Shown piece by piece: positions 8,053 through 16,284 of a stretch of DNA of 64,000 nt. The notes under the pieces are model-generated. The model was not told the origin of the DNA. It did not search any database and saw only the letters and a list, made by a program, of their open reading frames with translations. Source of the stretch: Streptoverticillium olivoreticuli subsp. olivoreticuli (GTDB lineage Bacteria; Actinomycetota; Actinomycetes; Streptomycetales; Streptomycetaceae). Position numbers and translations under genes: made by a program. The stretch is taken from positions 186,001 to 250,000 of the forward strand of contig NZ_CP031455.1 in assembly GCF_003391135.1 (NCBI RefSeq). The letters run 5' to 3'. Position 1 is the first letter of the stretch. Every line of letters begins with the position of its first letter.

Positions 8053-8464
8053 GTGCCCCACCTCATCCCGTCGCATGAGGCAGACCACAGTACGGGCGGG
8101 GCGGAGTGCAGGAAAGACCACGCGTCGGAGGCGCCGTCGGAGACCGGAGGACAGGTCCAGCCGCACGCAAAAGCCCAAGCCCCCAGGGGCTTTGGAGGTG
8201 CGCAACGAGCGACCGGGGGTCCAGGCGGGTGTCCCCGGCGCGGCCAGGCGGACGCCGGGAAGACGGCGTCGCCTCCGTTGCCAACGGCCGACGTGCCGGA
8301 GGACGGCCGTACTCCCTCTGGTCTGCGGCCGTCCCCGGCAGCCCCGGGCCCCGATGCCGTCGAGACGGACGGCCTTGCAAGCGACGCGTCGGGCCGGACA
8401 GCCGATGAGAGGCGACTGTCAGCCATGAAAGGATTCCGACCATAGATGCGCAGGAGGAAGAGCC
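8053..8464. other. Non-coding stretch upstream of the peptide gene
   Basis: No frame with a ribosome site or family resemblance was found on either strand. It should contain the promoter for the minus-strand peptide and methyltransferase pair, but no convincing -35/-10 pair could be picked. Confidence 0.4.
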
Positions 8465-8845
8465 CTACCAGGGGCATTCCACAATCACGTTGTCGTGGAA
8501 CGTCTTGTTGTTGTCCGCGTAGCCCCCGTACACGTAGCCGTACTGGTATTGCGTGCTGCCGTTGCTGTAGTGCTCCTGGAAGACGTGGTACCAGACGTTG
8601 CCCAGGTCGTTGATGTCCTGGCCTCTCTTCCAGCAGTCGGCGCTGACGTAACCGGGCTGGATGACGTCCGAGGCCGTCTTGGGACTGATGCTTGTGGACT
8701 CCTGGTAGACCCCCACATTGTGACCTGCGGTCAGGGCGATGTTCACGACCGGAACCGTTGCCGACGCACTCCCGACGGCAAGTGCCAATCCGCCCGCGGT
8801 GAGCGCGGCGACTATCGCGGTGCGATGTCCGAGCTTGAACCACAT
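8465..8845 (-). CDS. Small secreted protein, unknown function
   Basis: 126 residues from ATG 8845 with GGGAGG five bases upstream. A signal peptide (MWFKLGHRTAIVAALTAGGL, cleavage after SASA about residue 29) precedes a mature chain rich in Tyr, Asn and Gly (NGSTQYQYGYVYGGYADNN) with two cysteines (SADCWKRG and VECPW at the very end) that could close the domain. The length, the Tyr/Asn/Trp content and the C-terminal Cys recall the secreted protein at 4460, but they are not clearly homologous. No motif for an enzyme was seen. Confidence 0.72.
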   Translation of the reverse strand: MWFKLGHRTAIVAALTAGGLALAVGSASATVPVVNIALTAGHNVGVYQESTSISPKTASDVIQPGYVSADCWKRGQDINDLGNVWYHVFQEHYSNGSTQYQYGYVYGGYADNNKTFHDNVIVECPW

Positions 8846-9036
8846 ATCTGCCTCCCGGCGAAGAAGAACCAACGATGAGGGCGGCCCGGCCAGAGCCTGA
8901 CGACGCCGAAGCCTTGACTGGGCCTGGGGACCCACGTGACGCTCTTTCAGATCGCCCGGTGACATTGCACCGCAGGCCGGCGGACGGGGCCATCTATTCG
9001 GATCAGCAGCGAATAGTTCTGCCAGGAAAGGGGACT

Positions 9037-10031
9037 TCACCCAGGGTTGGCATCGAGCAGTCCGGCACCCAGTGGGGTGAGTGTGTGTCGCACGCTGCGT
9101 CCCTGCCGGACGGTGGCCACCAGTCCGGCCGTGCGGAGCGCCGCTGCGTGTGCTGAGGCCGCCGGAGGCTTGATGCCCAGACACGCGGCGAGTTCGGCAG
9201 TGCCCACGCCGGGGCCGACGGCTCGCAGCGCCCTGGCCTTGGCCGGACCGAGGAGCGCGATCAGGCGTCGGCCGCGGGTGATGGCCGGTCCTGGTGGAAG
9301 TCGGGTGCGACGGGATAGAACAGGGCTGGCCGACGGCCGTCCTGGAGCAGGAAGCCGACGCCATCCTGGAGGAACAGGCAGGGGCGGAGTTCCAGACCGC
9401 GCCCTTCCAGGGGGACGGACCAGACACCTTCGTCGAATCCGGACGGCTCGGCGTACTCCAACACACCGCGGTCGTGCCAGGCGAGCCGGGGGTGGAGGGT
9501 ATCGAGCATCCTGCCGACGCCCTGCTCGGCCATGGTGCGGGCCCGCCGCTGGGTATCGGCCTGAATCACACGCTCCATGTCGTGCCAGTCCGGGGCCAGG
9601 CACGCACGGTGCAGCGCCCAGGCCGCGTCCGCCACACGGCGCAGGCCCCGGCCACCTTCGTCACGCAGCTCCTGGACGATTCCGGGTACCTGCGGCATGT
9701 CGTCGTACCTGGCCAGGTCGCCTCGGACTCTGTCATCGCAGACAGCGACGATGTGGTCCAGTTCGTCACCCAGGCGCCGACGGCCGGTGGGGACGTCCGC
9801 GCCGAGGAAGTCCGGCATCCCCTCACGGCTCGCATTGACCAGCTCGATGAACGGAGCTGCCCTCCAGGGCACATTCGCCCGTACCCGCCGCCACCACCGC
9901 TCCCGGGCACCCGAAACACCGACGTAATGATCCCGACCTGCCCCGATGGCGCCCAGGAGCAAATGATCCATCGGTGAACTGCTGAACCGGGTCCGCGCCA
10001 CATCCTGCACACTGAAAACGAGCTCGATCAC
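9037..10031 (-). pseudogene. ArsR-type transcriptional regulator with DUF5937-like N-terminus, frameshifted
   Basis: From GTG 10031 (GGGGGAG upstream) the protein reads IELVFSVQDVARTRFSSSPM and continues through a large N-terminal domain to YPVAPDFHQDRPS, then meets a stop at 9261. In the next frame, overlapping at about 9270-9290, the text resumes as GRRLIALLGPAKARALRAVG, LGIKPPAASAHAAALRTAGL and TLTPLGAGLLDANPG, the winged-helix end that these regulators carry at the C-terminus. A single one-base deletion between 9265 and 9295 therefore separates the sensor domain from the DNA-binding domain. It could be a true mutation or a sequence error. If true, no DNA-binding regulator is made. Confidence 0.75.
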
Positions 10032-10455
10032 GCTCTCCCCCTCACGCCCCACCCACCCATGAAGAACGAGCCTCCCCGATCAGGCCCCAGGCCACAGGTC
10101 CAAATCCTGCCGAACACTGTGATCAGCCCACCCAACCAGGCCCTGTCCAATGGGTCAGACCGTCGTGCGAGTGGCGACGGGCCGACCGGGGATCGGCCTC
10201 CATGCCAAGCGGCTCGGACGCATATGGTCGACGCCGAGCGTGCTGAGGTTGCGCTGCCCGTCCTCAGTGAGGGAGTGAAGCCGACGGGCAGCATCGCACC
10301 GCGGTACTGCCCGCGCTGGTCGACAGTCGATGTGGAGACTGCGGGCTACTGCCTGTCACACCGGCACGGTGGCGAACCGCGAGGAAGTGCCGGCCGGGTG
10401 ATCGGTGAGCCCTTGGCGCCTGCGAAGCGTGCACGCGAAACGCGTTGGCCGGAGG
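10032..10455. other. Intergenic stretch, no gene seen
   Basis: No supported gene. Around 10095-10125 the text CAGGTCCAAATCCTG looks like a T-arm (four-base stem, seven-base loop) followed by CGAACACTG, as in a tRNA 3' end, but no D-arm or anticodon arm precedes it. It might be a leftover attachment-site half. Confidence 0.3.
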
Positions 10456-11073
10456 TCAGTTGCCGGTCCTGAGGGCGTCCAGGTGCCGTCGCAGTACCTG
10501 CCGGAGCAGCTTGGGTGGATAGCGGTCCGGCAGCAGCGTTGCCTGGAGATTGAGTCCGTCGAGGAGGGCGGCCAGTCGCGTGCCTTCCAGTTCGATGTCC
10601 ATGCTGCCTGGCAGCCCGCCGACGCGTCGGGCTTCGTGCAGCACGCGCATCATCAGGGTGTGCAGGTCGGCTTGCATCTCGGCAGCGCAGGGCCGCAGTT
10701 CGGGGCGGGTGTGTGCTGCGGCAGTGAAGGCGAGCCAGAGTGCGGACTCCTGGCGGCGGGCCTCGTCCAGGGGGAGGAACTCGGCCAGGAGCTCTTCTGT
10801 TCCGGCCCGGCGGTCGATGCCGCCGTCGGGAGCCAGGAGCCGCTCGGCGTGGGTGCGGATACGGTCGCCGATGCGCCGGCTCAGCTCCCTCATCGTGAAG
10901 GCCATCAACTCGTCGTGGTCGGCGAAGTAATGGCGGACCGAGCCGATGGCGAGTCCGGCTTCATCGGCGACGTTGCGCAGCGACGCATGCTCCAGCCCAT
11001 GCCGGGCGGCGACGGACAGGACGGCCTGCGCCACCGCCCTGCGGCGGGCCACGGGATCAACGATCTTTGGCAC
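10456..11073 (-). CDS. TetR-family repressor
   Basis: 205 residues. The N-terminal HTH (RRRAVAQAVLSVAARHGLEH, SLRNVADEAGLAIGSVRHYF, residues about 10-55) is a typical TetR domain with the conserved SVRHYF recognition helix end. The C-terminal ligand domain (LLAPDGGIDRRAGTEELLAE, WLAFTAAAHTRPELRPCAAE) matches the TetR_C_6 (PfmR/BetI-like) type. It is divergent from a membrane protein gene at 11129/11144, and two nearly identical 16-base palindromes lie in the short gap, so it very probably represses itself and the membrane gene. Ligand unknown. Confidence 0.88.
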   Translation of the reverse strand: MPKIVDPVARRRAVAQAVLSVAARHGLEHASLRNVADEAGLAIGSVRHYFADHDELMAFTMRELSRRIGDRIRTHAERLLAPDGGIDRRAGTEELLAEFLPLDEARRQESALWLAFTAAAHTRPELRPCAAEMQADLHTLMMRVLHEARRVGGLPGSMDIELEGTRLAALLDGLNLQATLLPDRYPPKLLRQVLRRHLDALRTGN

Positions 11074-11083
11074 CTTGCCTTTA

Positions 11084-11123
11084 TAGCACGACCGAGCTAA
11101 ATTTTTTTAGCGCAACCGTGCTA
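11084..11123. promoter_or_regulatory. Tandem 16-bp palindromes, likely TetR operators
   Basis: 11084-11099 TAGCACGACCGAGCTA and 11108-11123 TAGCGCAACCGTGCTA share the consensus TAGC-R-C-R-ACCG-W-GCTA and sit 24 bases apart. They fill the gap between the divergent tetR and membrane-protein genes, with a T-run between them. Confidence 0.75.
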
Positions 11124-11143
11124 CAAGGATGGATGGTATCTGC

Positions 11144-11620
11144 GTGAACCCCTGGCTGCTCGCTGCGATCATCGCGGCGGTCGTGATCGTGGTCGTGATC
11201 AAACGAATGATCGGTGAACCGGTCAATGCGAAGGACCTCTTCATCACCCCGGCGATCCTGACCGGGATAGGCATCCTGTCCCTCGTCAAGAAGACGGATC
11301 TGACCGGGGCCGACCTCACCTGGGTCATCACGGGCGCCGTCCTCGGTGTGGCACTCGGCGCACTCCGCGGCGCCACCATCCAACTCAGCGACAAGGGAGG
11401 CGTCCTGTGGCAGCGATACACCGGCCGCACCTTCCTCACCCTGATCGGCGCCCTGGCGGTCACGGCCGGCTTCAATGTCCTGGCGGTGAAGATGGGCATG
11501 CACGAGAACGCACGCCCCCTCCAGCTCTCCATCGGCGTGAGCTTCCTCGGCGAGTCCCTCATGGTCGGCTGGCGCGGCATGGCTTCAGGGATCCCCTTCG
11601 CCCCGGCACGTACTCGCTGA
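11144..11620 (+). CDS. Small membrane protein (DUF1453/CcdC-like)
   Basis: 158 residues from GTG 11144 (MNPWLLAAIIAAVVIVVVIK if read as Met), or 163 from ATG 11129. Four or five hydrophobic segments (about residues 4-20, 33-45, 60-78, 96-112, 128-140) with few charged residues, and the sequence order PWL..K.MIGEP..AKDLFITPAILTGIG of the DUF1453 family. ATG 11129 follows directly on ACAAGG with too little spacing, so GTG 11144 with GGATGG upstream is preferred. The gene is divergent from the TetR gene and probably controlled by it through the palindromes at 11084-11123. No enzymatic motif. Confidence 0.75.
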   Translation: MNPWLLAAIIAAVVIVVVIKRMIGEPVNAKDLFITPAILTGIGILSLVKKTDLTGADLTWVITGAVLGVALGALRGATIQLSDKGGVLWQRYTGRTFLTLIGALAVTAGFNVLAVKMGMHENARPLQLSIGVSFLGESLMVGWRGMASGIPFAPARTR

Positions 11621-11651
11621 CTCACCGCCATACCCCGCACCGTCCGGCGGG

Positions 11652-12534
11652 TCACGGTCGGAGCCAGAGGCGGATGGCAGCGACGGTCACGGTGCCGTGG
11701 AAGATGTACACCCTTTCGTTGAAGCGGGTGGCTACGGCGCGGAAGCCCTTCAGGGCGTTGATCGTTCGCCCGGCTTCGTTGCGGCGTTTGTAGATCGTCT
11801 TGTCGAAGCCGGCGGGGGCGGCCGCCCGCGCTGCCGCGGCGTCGGCGGTTGGCCCGCTGGTCCTTGCGTTCGGGGATGGTGTGCTTGATCTGCCGGCGCC
11901 GTAGGTACCGGCGGTTCCGGCGGGACGAGTGCGCTTTGCCGCCGCCCAGGTGACCGGGGCGGGTGCGCGGATGACCGCCGCCCCGGCGTGGGACGCGGAT
12001 GCGTTCGAGGACCGGGATCAGTTGCGGGGCGTCGCCCCGCTGGCCTGGGGTGATGACGAACGCGAGCGGACGTCGGCCGCCCTCACCAGCCAGGTGGATC
12101 TTGCAGGTGAGCCCGCCACGGGAGCGGCCCAGGGCCTCGTCCGGACGATGCTGAACAGGTCGGCCGCGTCGTCCACGGGTACGCGGCGCGTCGGTGCGGG
12201 CGCCCGCGGCGTGCTGATGGGCACGGCCCGAGGCCGAGTCCACACTGGCCATGCTCCGGTCGATCCGGCCTTCGGTATCGGCGTCGGCCTGGACGGCCCG
12301 CAGGATCCTCTCCCACGTGCCGCCCGCCGACCACCTGCGATGCCTGTCGTGCACGGCCTTCCACTTCCCGAACCGTGCCGGCGGACCACGCCACGGGACA
12401 CCGGTCCGCTGCCGGAAGAGAACGCCGTTGATCACCCCGCGATGACTCTTCCAACACCCGCCCCGCCCCACGTTCCTCGGCAAGTGCAGCTCCAGCCACG
12501 CCCACTCCTGATCCAACAGATCACCCCGCCCCAC
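11652..12534 (-). pseudogene. IS5-family transposase with frameshift
   Basis: The minus strand gives a short-type IS5/IS1647-like transposase: GRGDLLDQEWAWLELHLPRN, HRGVINGVLFRQRTGVPWR, the first catalytic Asp in ASVDSASGRAHQHAAGARTD, GRSRGGLTCKIHLAGEGGR, and the basic stretch RRNRRYLRRRQIKHTIPE. Near 11815 the frame is lost: the expected tail (FDKTIYKRRNEAGRTINALK, RAVATRFNERVYIFHGTVTV, AAIRLWLRP) continues in another frame to TGA 11654-11652. The start is taken at GTG 12534; an ATG at 12579 is in frame but precedes the family start. With the shift the third catalytic residue is out of frame, so the enzyme is dead unless frameshifting occurs. No clear terminal repeats were found. Confidence 0.8.
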
Positions 12535-12724
12535 AACAGCCGGAACGATATGAATGCTGGCCCTGGTCACACGACCCATCGGACACTGCCTAGCACCCCC
12601 AGCCAGAGCGCGTCTGTGAACTTGTCAGCCCGACGTGGTCCGTGCAGGCTCGACCGAGGGCGCCCCATGCCGCGATGAAGTTCCGGCCGGGTCGCGAGTC
12701 CGTTCCGGTGACCGTCGTACGTCG

Positions 12725-12905
12725 TGCGACGGAATGGGACACACCACCTGTTTCCTACGCGACGGCGACCGCGCGTACCTCACCTACTCCACGACGGACC
12801 GCGGCGAGCCCGTCAGGGTCCCTCGGCCTGCTCGACATGATGCCCTACGGCCGCGGCGAGGCATGGGAGGACAACTCCGAGGGCCGGCCCGTGATCGGCG
12901 ATGTC
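12725..12905 (+). pseudogene. DUF899 (thioredoxin-like) family remnant
   Basis: The frame beginning near 12730 reads CDGMGHTTCFLRDGDRAYL and TYSTTDRGEP. After a shift near 12805-12815 it continues as GSLGLLDMMPYGRGEAWEDN and SEGRP. These two pieces are the C-terminal signature of DUF899 proteins. The first 150 or so residues are missing and the frame is broken, so only a fossil remains. Confidence 0.6.
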
Positions 12906-13539
12906 CGCGAGGGGTACCCGTCCGAGGGCCACCAGGCATGCTGGTTCCGCTGGTCAAGACGGGAGCACCTGCGGCTGCGGCAGCCGTGGCCGCCAGGCAT
13001 GCCGGCAACTACCGTCGCCACACCGGGCCCTCATCACCCTCCCCGTCCAGCCATACCCGCCACCCAGGAGCCGGGGATATATGACGGTTGACCCGATCTC
13101 GCACCCATGTCGAACATCCGGCTGAGGAACGAGGCCGAGAACCCGGGGCGGCAATGCCGAGCACGTCGGCGAAGACCCCCAGCACTGTGACGTCCGCCAA
13201 AGCGAGAGGCCGCGCCCGTACAGGGAGACCCGGGCCGCGGAGAAACCGGTCAACACACCGAGCTGAGCCAGCTTCATCCCCTGGTCCTTGCACTCGACAT
13301 CGTCCCTGGCCAACTGGCCACAACGGGCAACCGCCATCTGCGGCGACCGCGAACGGACCGACTGCCCGGTAAGCACGGTGGCTGGTTTGACTCGCACGTC
13401 CCTGTTGCGCTGCCAGCCCAGAGGTCTACCCTCCGTCTGGTCGTCGGCGGACAGCGGCAACAAGCGTGGCCAACAGTGCCCTACGGCGAACGGCACGTTC
13501 CGAATGCTTCCCGTGAAAGCAAACGAGAGGAGCGCCGAA
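12906..13539. other. Stretch without a recognisable gene
   Basis: A minus-strand frame 13009-13323 includes the coding-like phrase ALADVTVLGVFADVLGI, and an overlapping frame includes MKLAQLGVLTGFSAARVSLY. They cannot be joined into one protein or matched to a family; probably a decayed gene. The last 60 bases carry the ribosome site of the gene at 13540. Confidence 0.3.
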
Positions 13540-14130
13540 GTGAGACTTCGGTTGCGCACTTCCATCACAGCGGCAGCCCTGGTGGCGACCATAGGCGCGT
13601 TTGCCACACCTGCCGCCATGGCGTCGGCCACTCCCGGCACACACTCCGTGTTCGCGGCGCAAAGCCGGCAGGCCGGACTGACCGAAAAGCAAAACGCAGA
13701 GCTACAGCGGCAGGCAGATGCCACCATCGCAGAGTCCGGAGGCCGGCAGGTGGCGGCGAACCTCATCGACATGGGCCACGGCGTCTCGGTGCGGCTGGTC
13801 GTGCCTGGCGAGAAGTACGTACGCGACCTGGCGACCACGCGCGGCCCCGTGACCAGCGTGACGGCATACGTCTGCCCCTACGGGGACTTCTGCGCCTACA
13901 CGGGCGTCAACTACACCGGCAAGGAACAGCGGATGGGGCCCTGCGGGAACCACCCACTGCTGGGGTCCGGCTGGGGCGGGTCGGGGTCCTGGTACAACAA
14001 CCAGACACAATGGACGATGATCGCCTCGATGTACGGCAAGAACGGCGAGTGGGTCTACTCGGACGACGGCCCCGGCTCCCACGACACCCACGGCAACTGG
14101 CGTCCCGTCTGGTCGGTCACCAACTGCTGA
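13540..14130 (+). CDS. Secreted peptidase-inhibitor I36-family protein
   Basis: 196 residues from GTG 13540, with AGAGGAG eight bases upstream. A signal peptide (RLRLRTSITAAALVATIGAF, cleavage near AMA-SA about residue 28) and a pro-like helix (LTEKQNAELQRQADATIAES) precede a C-terminal gamma-crystallin-like domain: YVCPYGDFCAYTGVNYTGKE, GPCGNHPLLGSGWGGSGSWY, NNQTQW, NWRPVWSVTNC. Four cysteines and the 'C.Y.G..C.Y.....G' opening are typical of I36 (SMPI-like) inhibitors, which block metalloproteases outside the cell. A GC-rich terminator follows at 14143-14172. The inhibitor target is inferred from the family only. Confidence 0.8.
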   Translation: MRLRLRTSITAAALVATIGAFATPAAMASATPGTHSVFAAQSRQAGLTEKQNAELQRQADATIAESGGRQVAANLIDMGHGVSVRLVVPGEKYVRDLATTRGPVTSVTAYVCPYGDFCAYTGVNYTGKEQRMGPCGNHPLLGSGWGGSGSWYNNQTQWTMIASMYGKNGEWVYSDDGPGSHDTHGNWRPVWSVTNC

Positions 14131-14142
14131 AGGGCCCGCGCT

Positions 14143-14172
14143 CCGCCCCCGTGCCGCACAGCCCGGGGGCGG
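14143..14172. terminator. Terminator hairpin after the I36 gene
   Basis: CCGCCCCC (14143-14150) pairs with GGGGGCGG (14165-14172) across a 14-base loop, 13 bases after the stop codon. Confidence 0.6.
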
Positions 14173-14304
14173 CCGCCTGTTCGCCGGTTCAAAGACCTCC
14201 GGGTCATGAGCTCAGCGAGCCACCGAGCTGCTCCACCCCACGCCGGCAGCCCCCACCGCACGCCATTACAACGGGCGCCGGAGATCACCTCCCGCCAGCG
14301 GCTT

Positions 14305-14751
14305 CTACGCCGCGAAGCCGACGCCGGCACAGAACTCGTACTGGCCCCACTGCGAGCCCAAATCCGGTAGCACATCGGTGGTCCACACATCGTCCAGGCC
14401 CTGGTAGTCGCCGACGGCCCAGGAACCGACGATCCTGTCCCAACGGCGCACGTCCATCGTCCGGTACGCCACCACCCGCTGCAACGGCCGGACGACCCGG
14501 GACTGATCGAGCGGGTGGATCTCCACCCGAGTGCCACGTCCGTCACGGTTCAGGCGCTTGAGGAGGTGGCGGGCGACGTTGTGACGGCGCACTGCCCGGT
14601 ACACCGCGTCGATCCTGCCCAGGCTGGCCTTTGATGATGACCGTCTGCCCTCCAGCCATGTCTTCAAGGTGCGGTCGGTCACCGTCAGCCCCGCGTCCTG
14701 TGCGGCGTTGCGCGCGTGGGCCGACTTCGTCAGGTAATGCAGGCGCGCCAT
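14305..14751 (-). CDS. DNA-binding-like protein of accessory elements, unknown function
   Basis: 148 residues from ATG 14751. The N-terminal 70 residues look like an HTH followed by a basic region (TKSAHARNAAQDAGLTVTDR, LKTWLEGRRSSSKASLGRID, AVRRHNVARHLLKRLNRDGR), as in small regulators found on actinomycete plasmids and integrated elements. The second half is acidic with several Trp (RWDRIVGSWAVGDYQGLDDV, DLGSQWGQYEF). Its first 22 bases overlap the 3' end of the PIMT-like gene at 14730, so it is co-transcribed with the peptide and methyltransferase genes. Whether it belongs to that pathway or was joined by recombination is not clear. The family is remembered only as hypothetical. Confidence 0.5.
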   Translation of the reverse strand: MARLHYLTKSAHARNAAQDAGLTVTDRTLKTWLEGRRSSSKASLGRIDAVYRAVRRHNVARHLLKRLNRDGRGTRVEIHPLDQSRVVRPLQRVVAYRTMDVRRWDRIVGSWAVGDYQGLDDVWTTDVLPDLGSQWGQYEFCAGVGFAA

Positions 14752-15917
14752 GTGGGGTTGGCGATCTCTGATGTGCCGCGTCCTGTCTCCACCGTCACTG
14801 TGTGATCACCAGCCATGTTCACGCTCAGTCTGTACTGTCCGATGCGGGGGCGCTCAAGCATCTCCCAGCAGGTGTATCCGGTGGTGATCTCGTCCCAGAG
14901 CAGCCTCGGACCTGCTTGGGTGACCGTGAACCGGTCGGCGCTGCGGCCGTCGTAGTCGACGGCTGCCCAGGACGGGCTTTCCTCATCGGCGATGTGCAGG
15001 CGGGTGGGGGCGTATTCACCGCTGGTGTCCCAGGCGAAAGACGCGCCCGGAACCGTCAGGCCGAGGTGGAACTCCGCATCGAGGTCTCCGCCCGCAACCC
15101 GCCACGGCGACAGGCTCGTCACCCCCCTGTGCTGCGCGTGCCCGGGGGCGGCAGGGCCCGTGCCCTGACAGGACCGGGGGCGTTGCATGGGCATGAACGA
15201 GGCGAACGCGTGGAACCGGCCGTGGGCGGTGCCGTCCCGGCCGGTTGTCAGCTCGAGGGTTCCGTAGCGGCACCAGGCCGATGTCCACGGGGTGACGATG
15301 CGTCCGCCCGCCGTGGTCTGCTCCAGCCAGGCCGGAGGTACCCGGTCGACGGAGAACGTCGCGATCACCCGCTCGTAGGGCGCTCCGGGCGGCCAGCCCT
15401 CAGCCGCGTCGCCGCAGGAAACCGCTGGTGCGAAACCTGCGGCTTCCAGGTTCCGCTCCCCCTGTGCGGCGAGCACAGGGTCCAGTTCCACCGTGCTCAC
15501 CACGCCTTCGCCCAGGAACGCGCACAACAGTGCGGCGTTGAAGCCGGTGCCGGTGCCCAGCTCCAGTACCCTCCCCGCCCCGGCCCCGCCGCCATCGAGA
15601 CCGGCGAGCAGCAGGGTGCGCAGCACCATGGACGGCATGGAAGCCGACGACGACGGGAGCCCGTCGGTGAACTGGGTGACCAGCGGGATGTCCAAATAGG
15701 CCGCGGTGAGCCACCCGTCCGGGTCCGTCGAACGGTCGCAGAGCCGGTAGCCGCCTTCGCCGTCGCGCAGCCACAGTCGGCCGGGCAGGAACAGGTGCCG
15801 TGGAACCGTGCGCAGCGCGCGCTCATATCCGGGCGGCAGCTGCCGACCCAGGAGTTCGGTGACATCGGCCAGCAGACGGTCGGCGTGAGCTGTGGGCGCA
15901 GCCGGGGAGGTCTTCAC
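14730..15917 (-). CDS. Second PIMT-like O-methyltransferase paired with a small peptide gene
   Basis: 395 residues from GTG 15917. The SAM motif RVLELGTGTGFNAALL is at about residues 116-131, then STVELDPVLAAQGERNLE, VSCGDAAEGWPPGAPYERVI and GGRIVTPW. The Ser-rich segment SSSASMPSMV (residues 89-98) replaces the canonical PIMT GQTIS.PH loop, exactly as in the methyltransferases at 6740 and 61144. The C-terminal extension includes ESPSWAAVDYDGRSADRFTV and GPRLLWDEI, then ends at NPTWRACIT, which differs from the usual end and overlaps the next gene. The start lies 8 bases after the stop of the peptide gene. No ATP-grasp gene is adjacent. Predicted to act on Asp of the 35-residue peptide. Confidence 0.83.
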   Translation of the reverse strand: MKTSPAAPTAHADRLLADVTELLGRQLPPGYERALRTVPRHLFLPGRLWLRDGEGGYRLCDRSTDPDGWLTAAYLDIPLVTQFTDGLPSSSASMPSMVLRTLLLAGLDGGGAGAGRVLELGTGTGFNAALLCAFLGEGVVSTVELDPVLAAQGERNLEAAGFAPAVSCGDAAEGWPPGAPYERVIATFSVDRVPPAWLEQTTAGGRIVTPWTSAWCRYGTLELTTGRDGTAHGRFHAFASFMPMQRPRSCQGTGPAAPGHAQHRGVTSLSPWRVAGGDLDAEFHLGLTVPGASFAWDTSGEYAPTRLHIADEESPSWAAVDYDGRSADRFTVTQAGPRLLWDEITTGYTCWEMLERPRIGQYRLSVNMAGDHTVTVETGRGTSEIANPTWRACIT

Positions 15918-15925
15918 GGCGGTGG

Positions 15926-16033
15926 CTACTTCTTCTCCGGGGCCGGCGGAGGCGGAGGTGGAGGGACGGGCCGGTTGGGCTGATGCCCGTCATCTCCGAT
16001 AGGCGAGCGGTGCTTGGCCTGCACGACGTCCAC
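15926..16033 (-). CDS. 35-residue Pro-rich peptide, candidate RiPP precursor
   Basis: GTG 16033 has GGAGG five bases upstream. The peptide starts VDVVQAKHRSP, has the motif IGDDGHQPN with D14-D15-G16, then a run of seven prolines (24-30) and the tail APEKK. It has no hydrophobic segment and lies 8 bases ahead of the PIMT-like gene. Its design (basic head, Asp-Asp-Gly, Pro-rich, Lys end) parallels the peptide at 7921-8052 without clear sequence identity. A GTG 27 bases further upstream is also in frame but lacks a good ribosome site. It was found by reading the gap upstream of the methyltransferase and is too short for ordinary gene finding; the precursor role is inference. Confidence 0.55.
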   Translation of the reverse strand: MDVVQAKHRSPIGDDGHQPNRPVPPPPPPPAPEKK

Positions 16034-16284
16034 GTCTGCCTCCCCGGGTCTCCCGCCCACGGTAGAGGAATACAGCGGGCCCCCGCAGACCTTCCGGTCC
16101 ACCGCAGAGCCCGGATTCCAGCCAGGATGCCATCAGCCGCACACCACGCATCCGTCCGCAGTGATCGAGTCGGCCGTTCCCGACAACGGAACCTTCAGTG
16201 GCGAATGCCGGGTGAGCGCTGCCGGTGATACCGAGCCCGTGAAGGGTTACTCCCCACAGGCTCGGAAAGCAACGCTGAAATTCC

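Noticed and set aside
10090..10125. Possible tRNA gene or attachment-site half (CAGG-TCCAAAT-CCTG like a T-arm).
   Set aside because: No D-arm, anticodon arm or matching acceptor strand upstream and no second copy in the window; kept only as a remark on that gap.
11640..12600. Terminal inverted repeats and target duplication for the IS5-type element.
   Set aside because: No convincing pair could be matched by eye at the expected distances from the transposase ends.
13090..13323. Minus-strand frames that might be an integral membrane or HTH protein (ALADVTVLGVFADVLGI).
   Set aside because: Phrases lie in different frames that cannot be joined, with no start or family match; reported only as a stretch without a recognisable gene.
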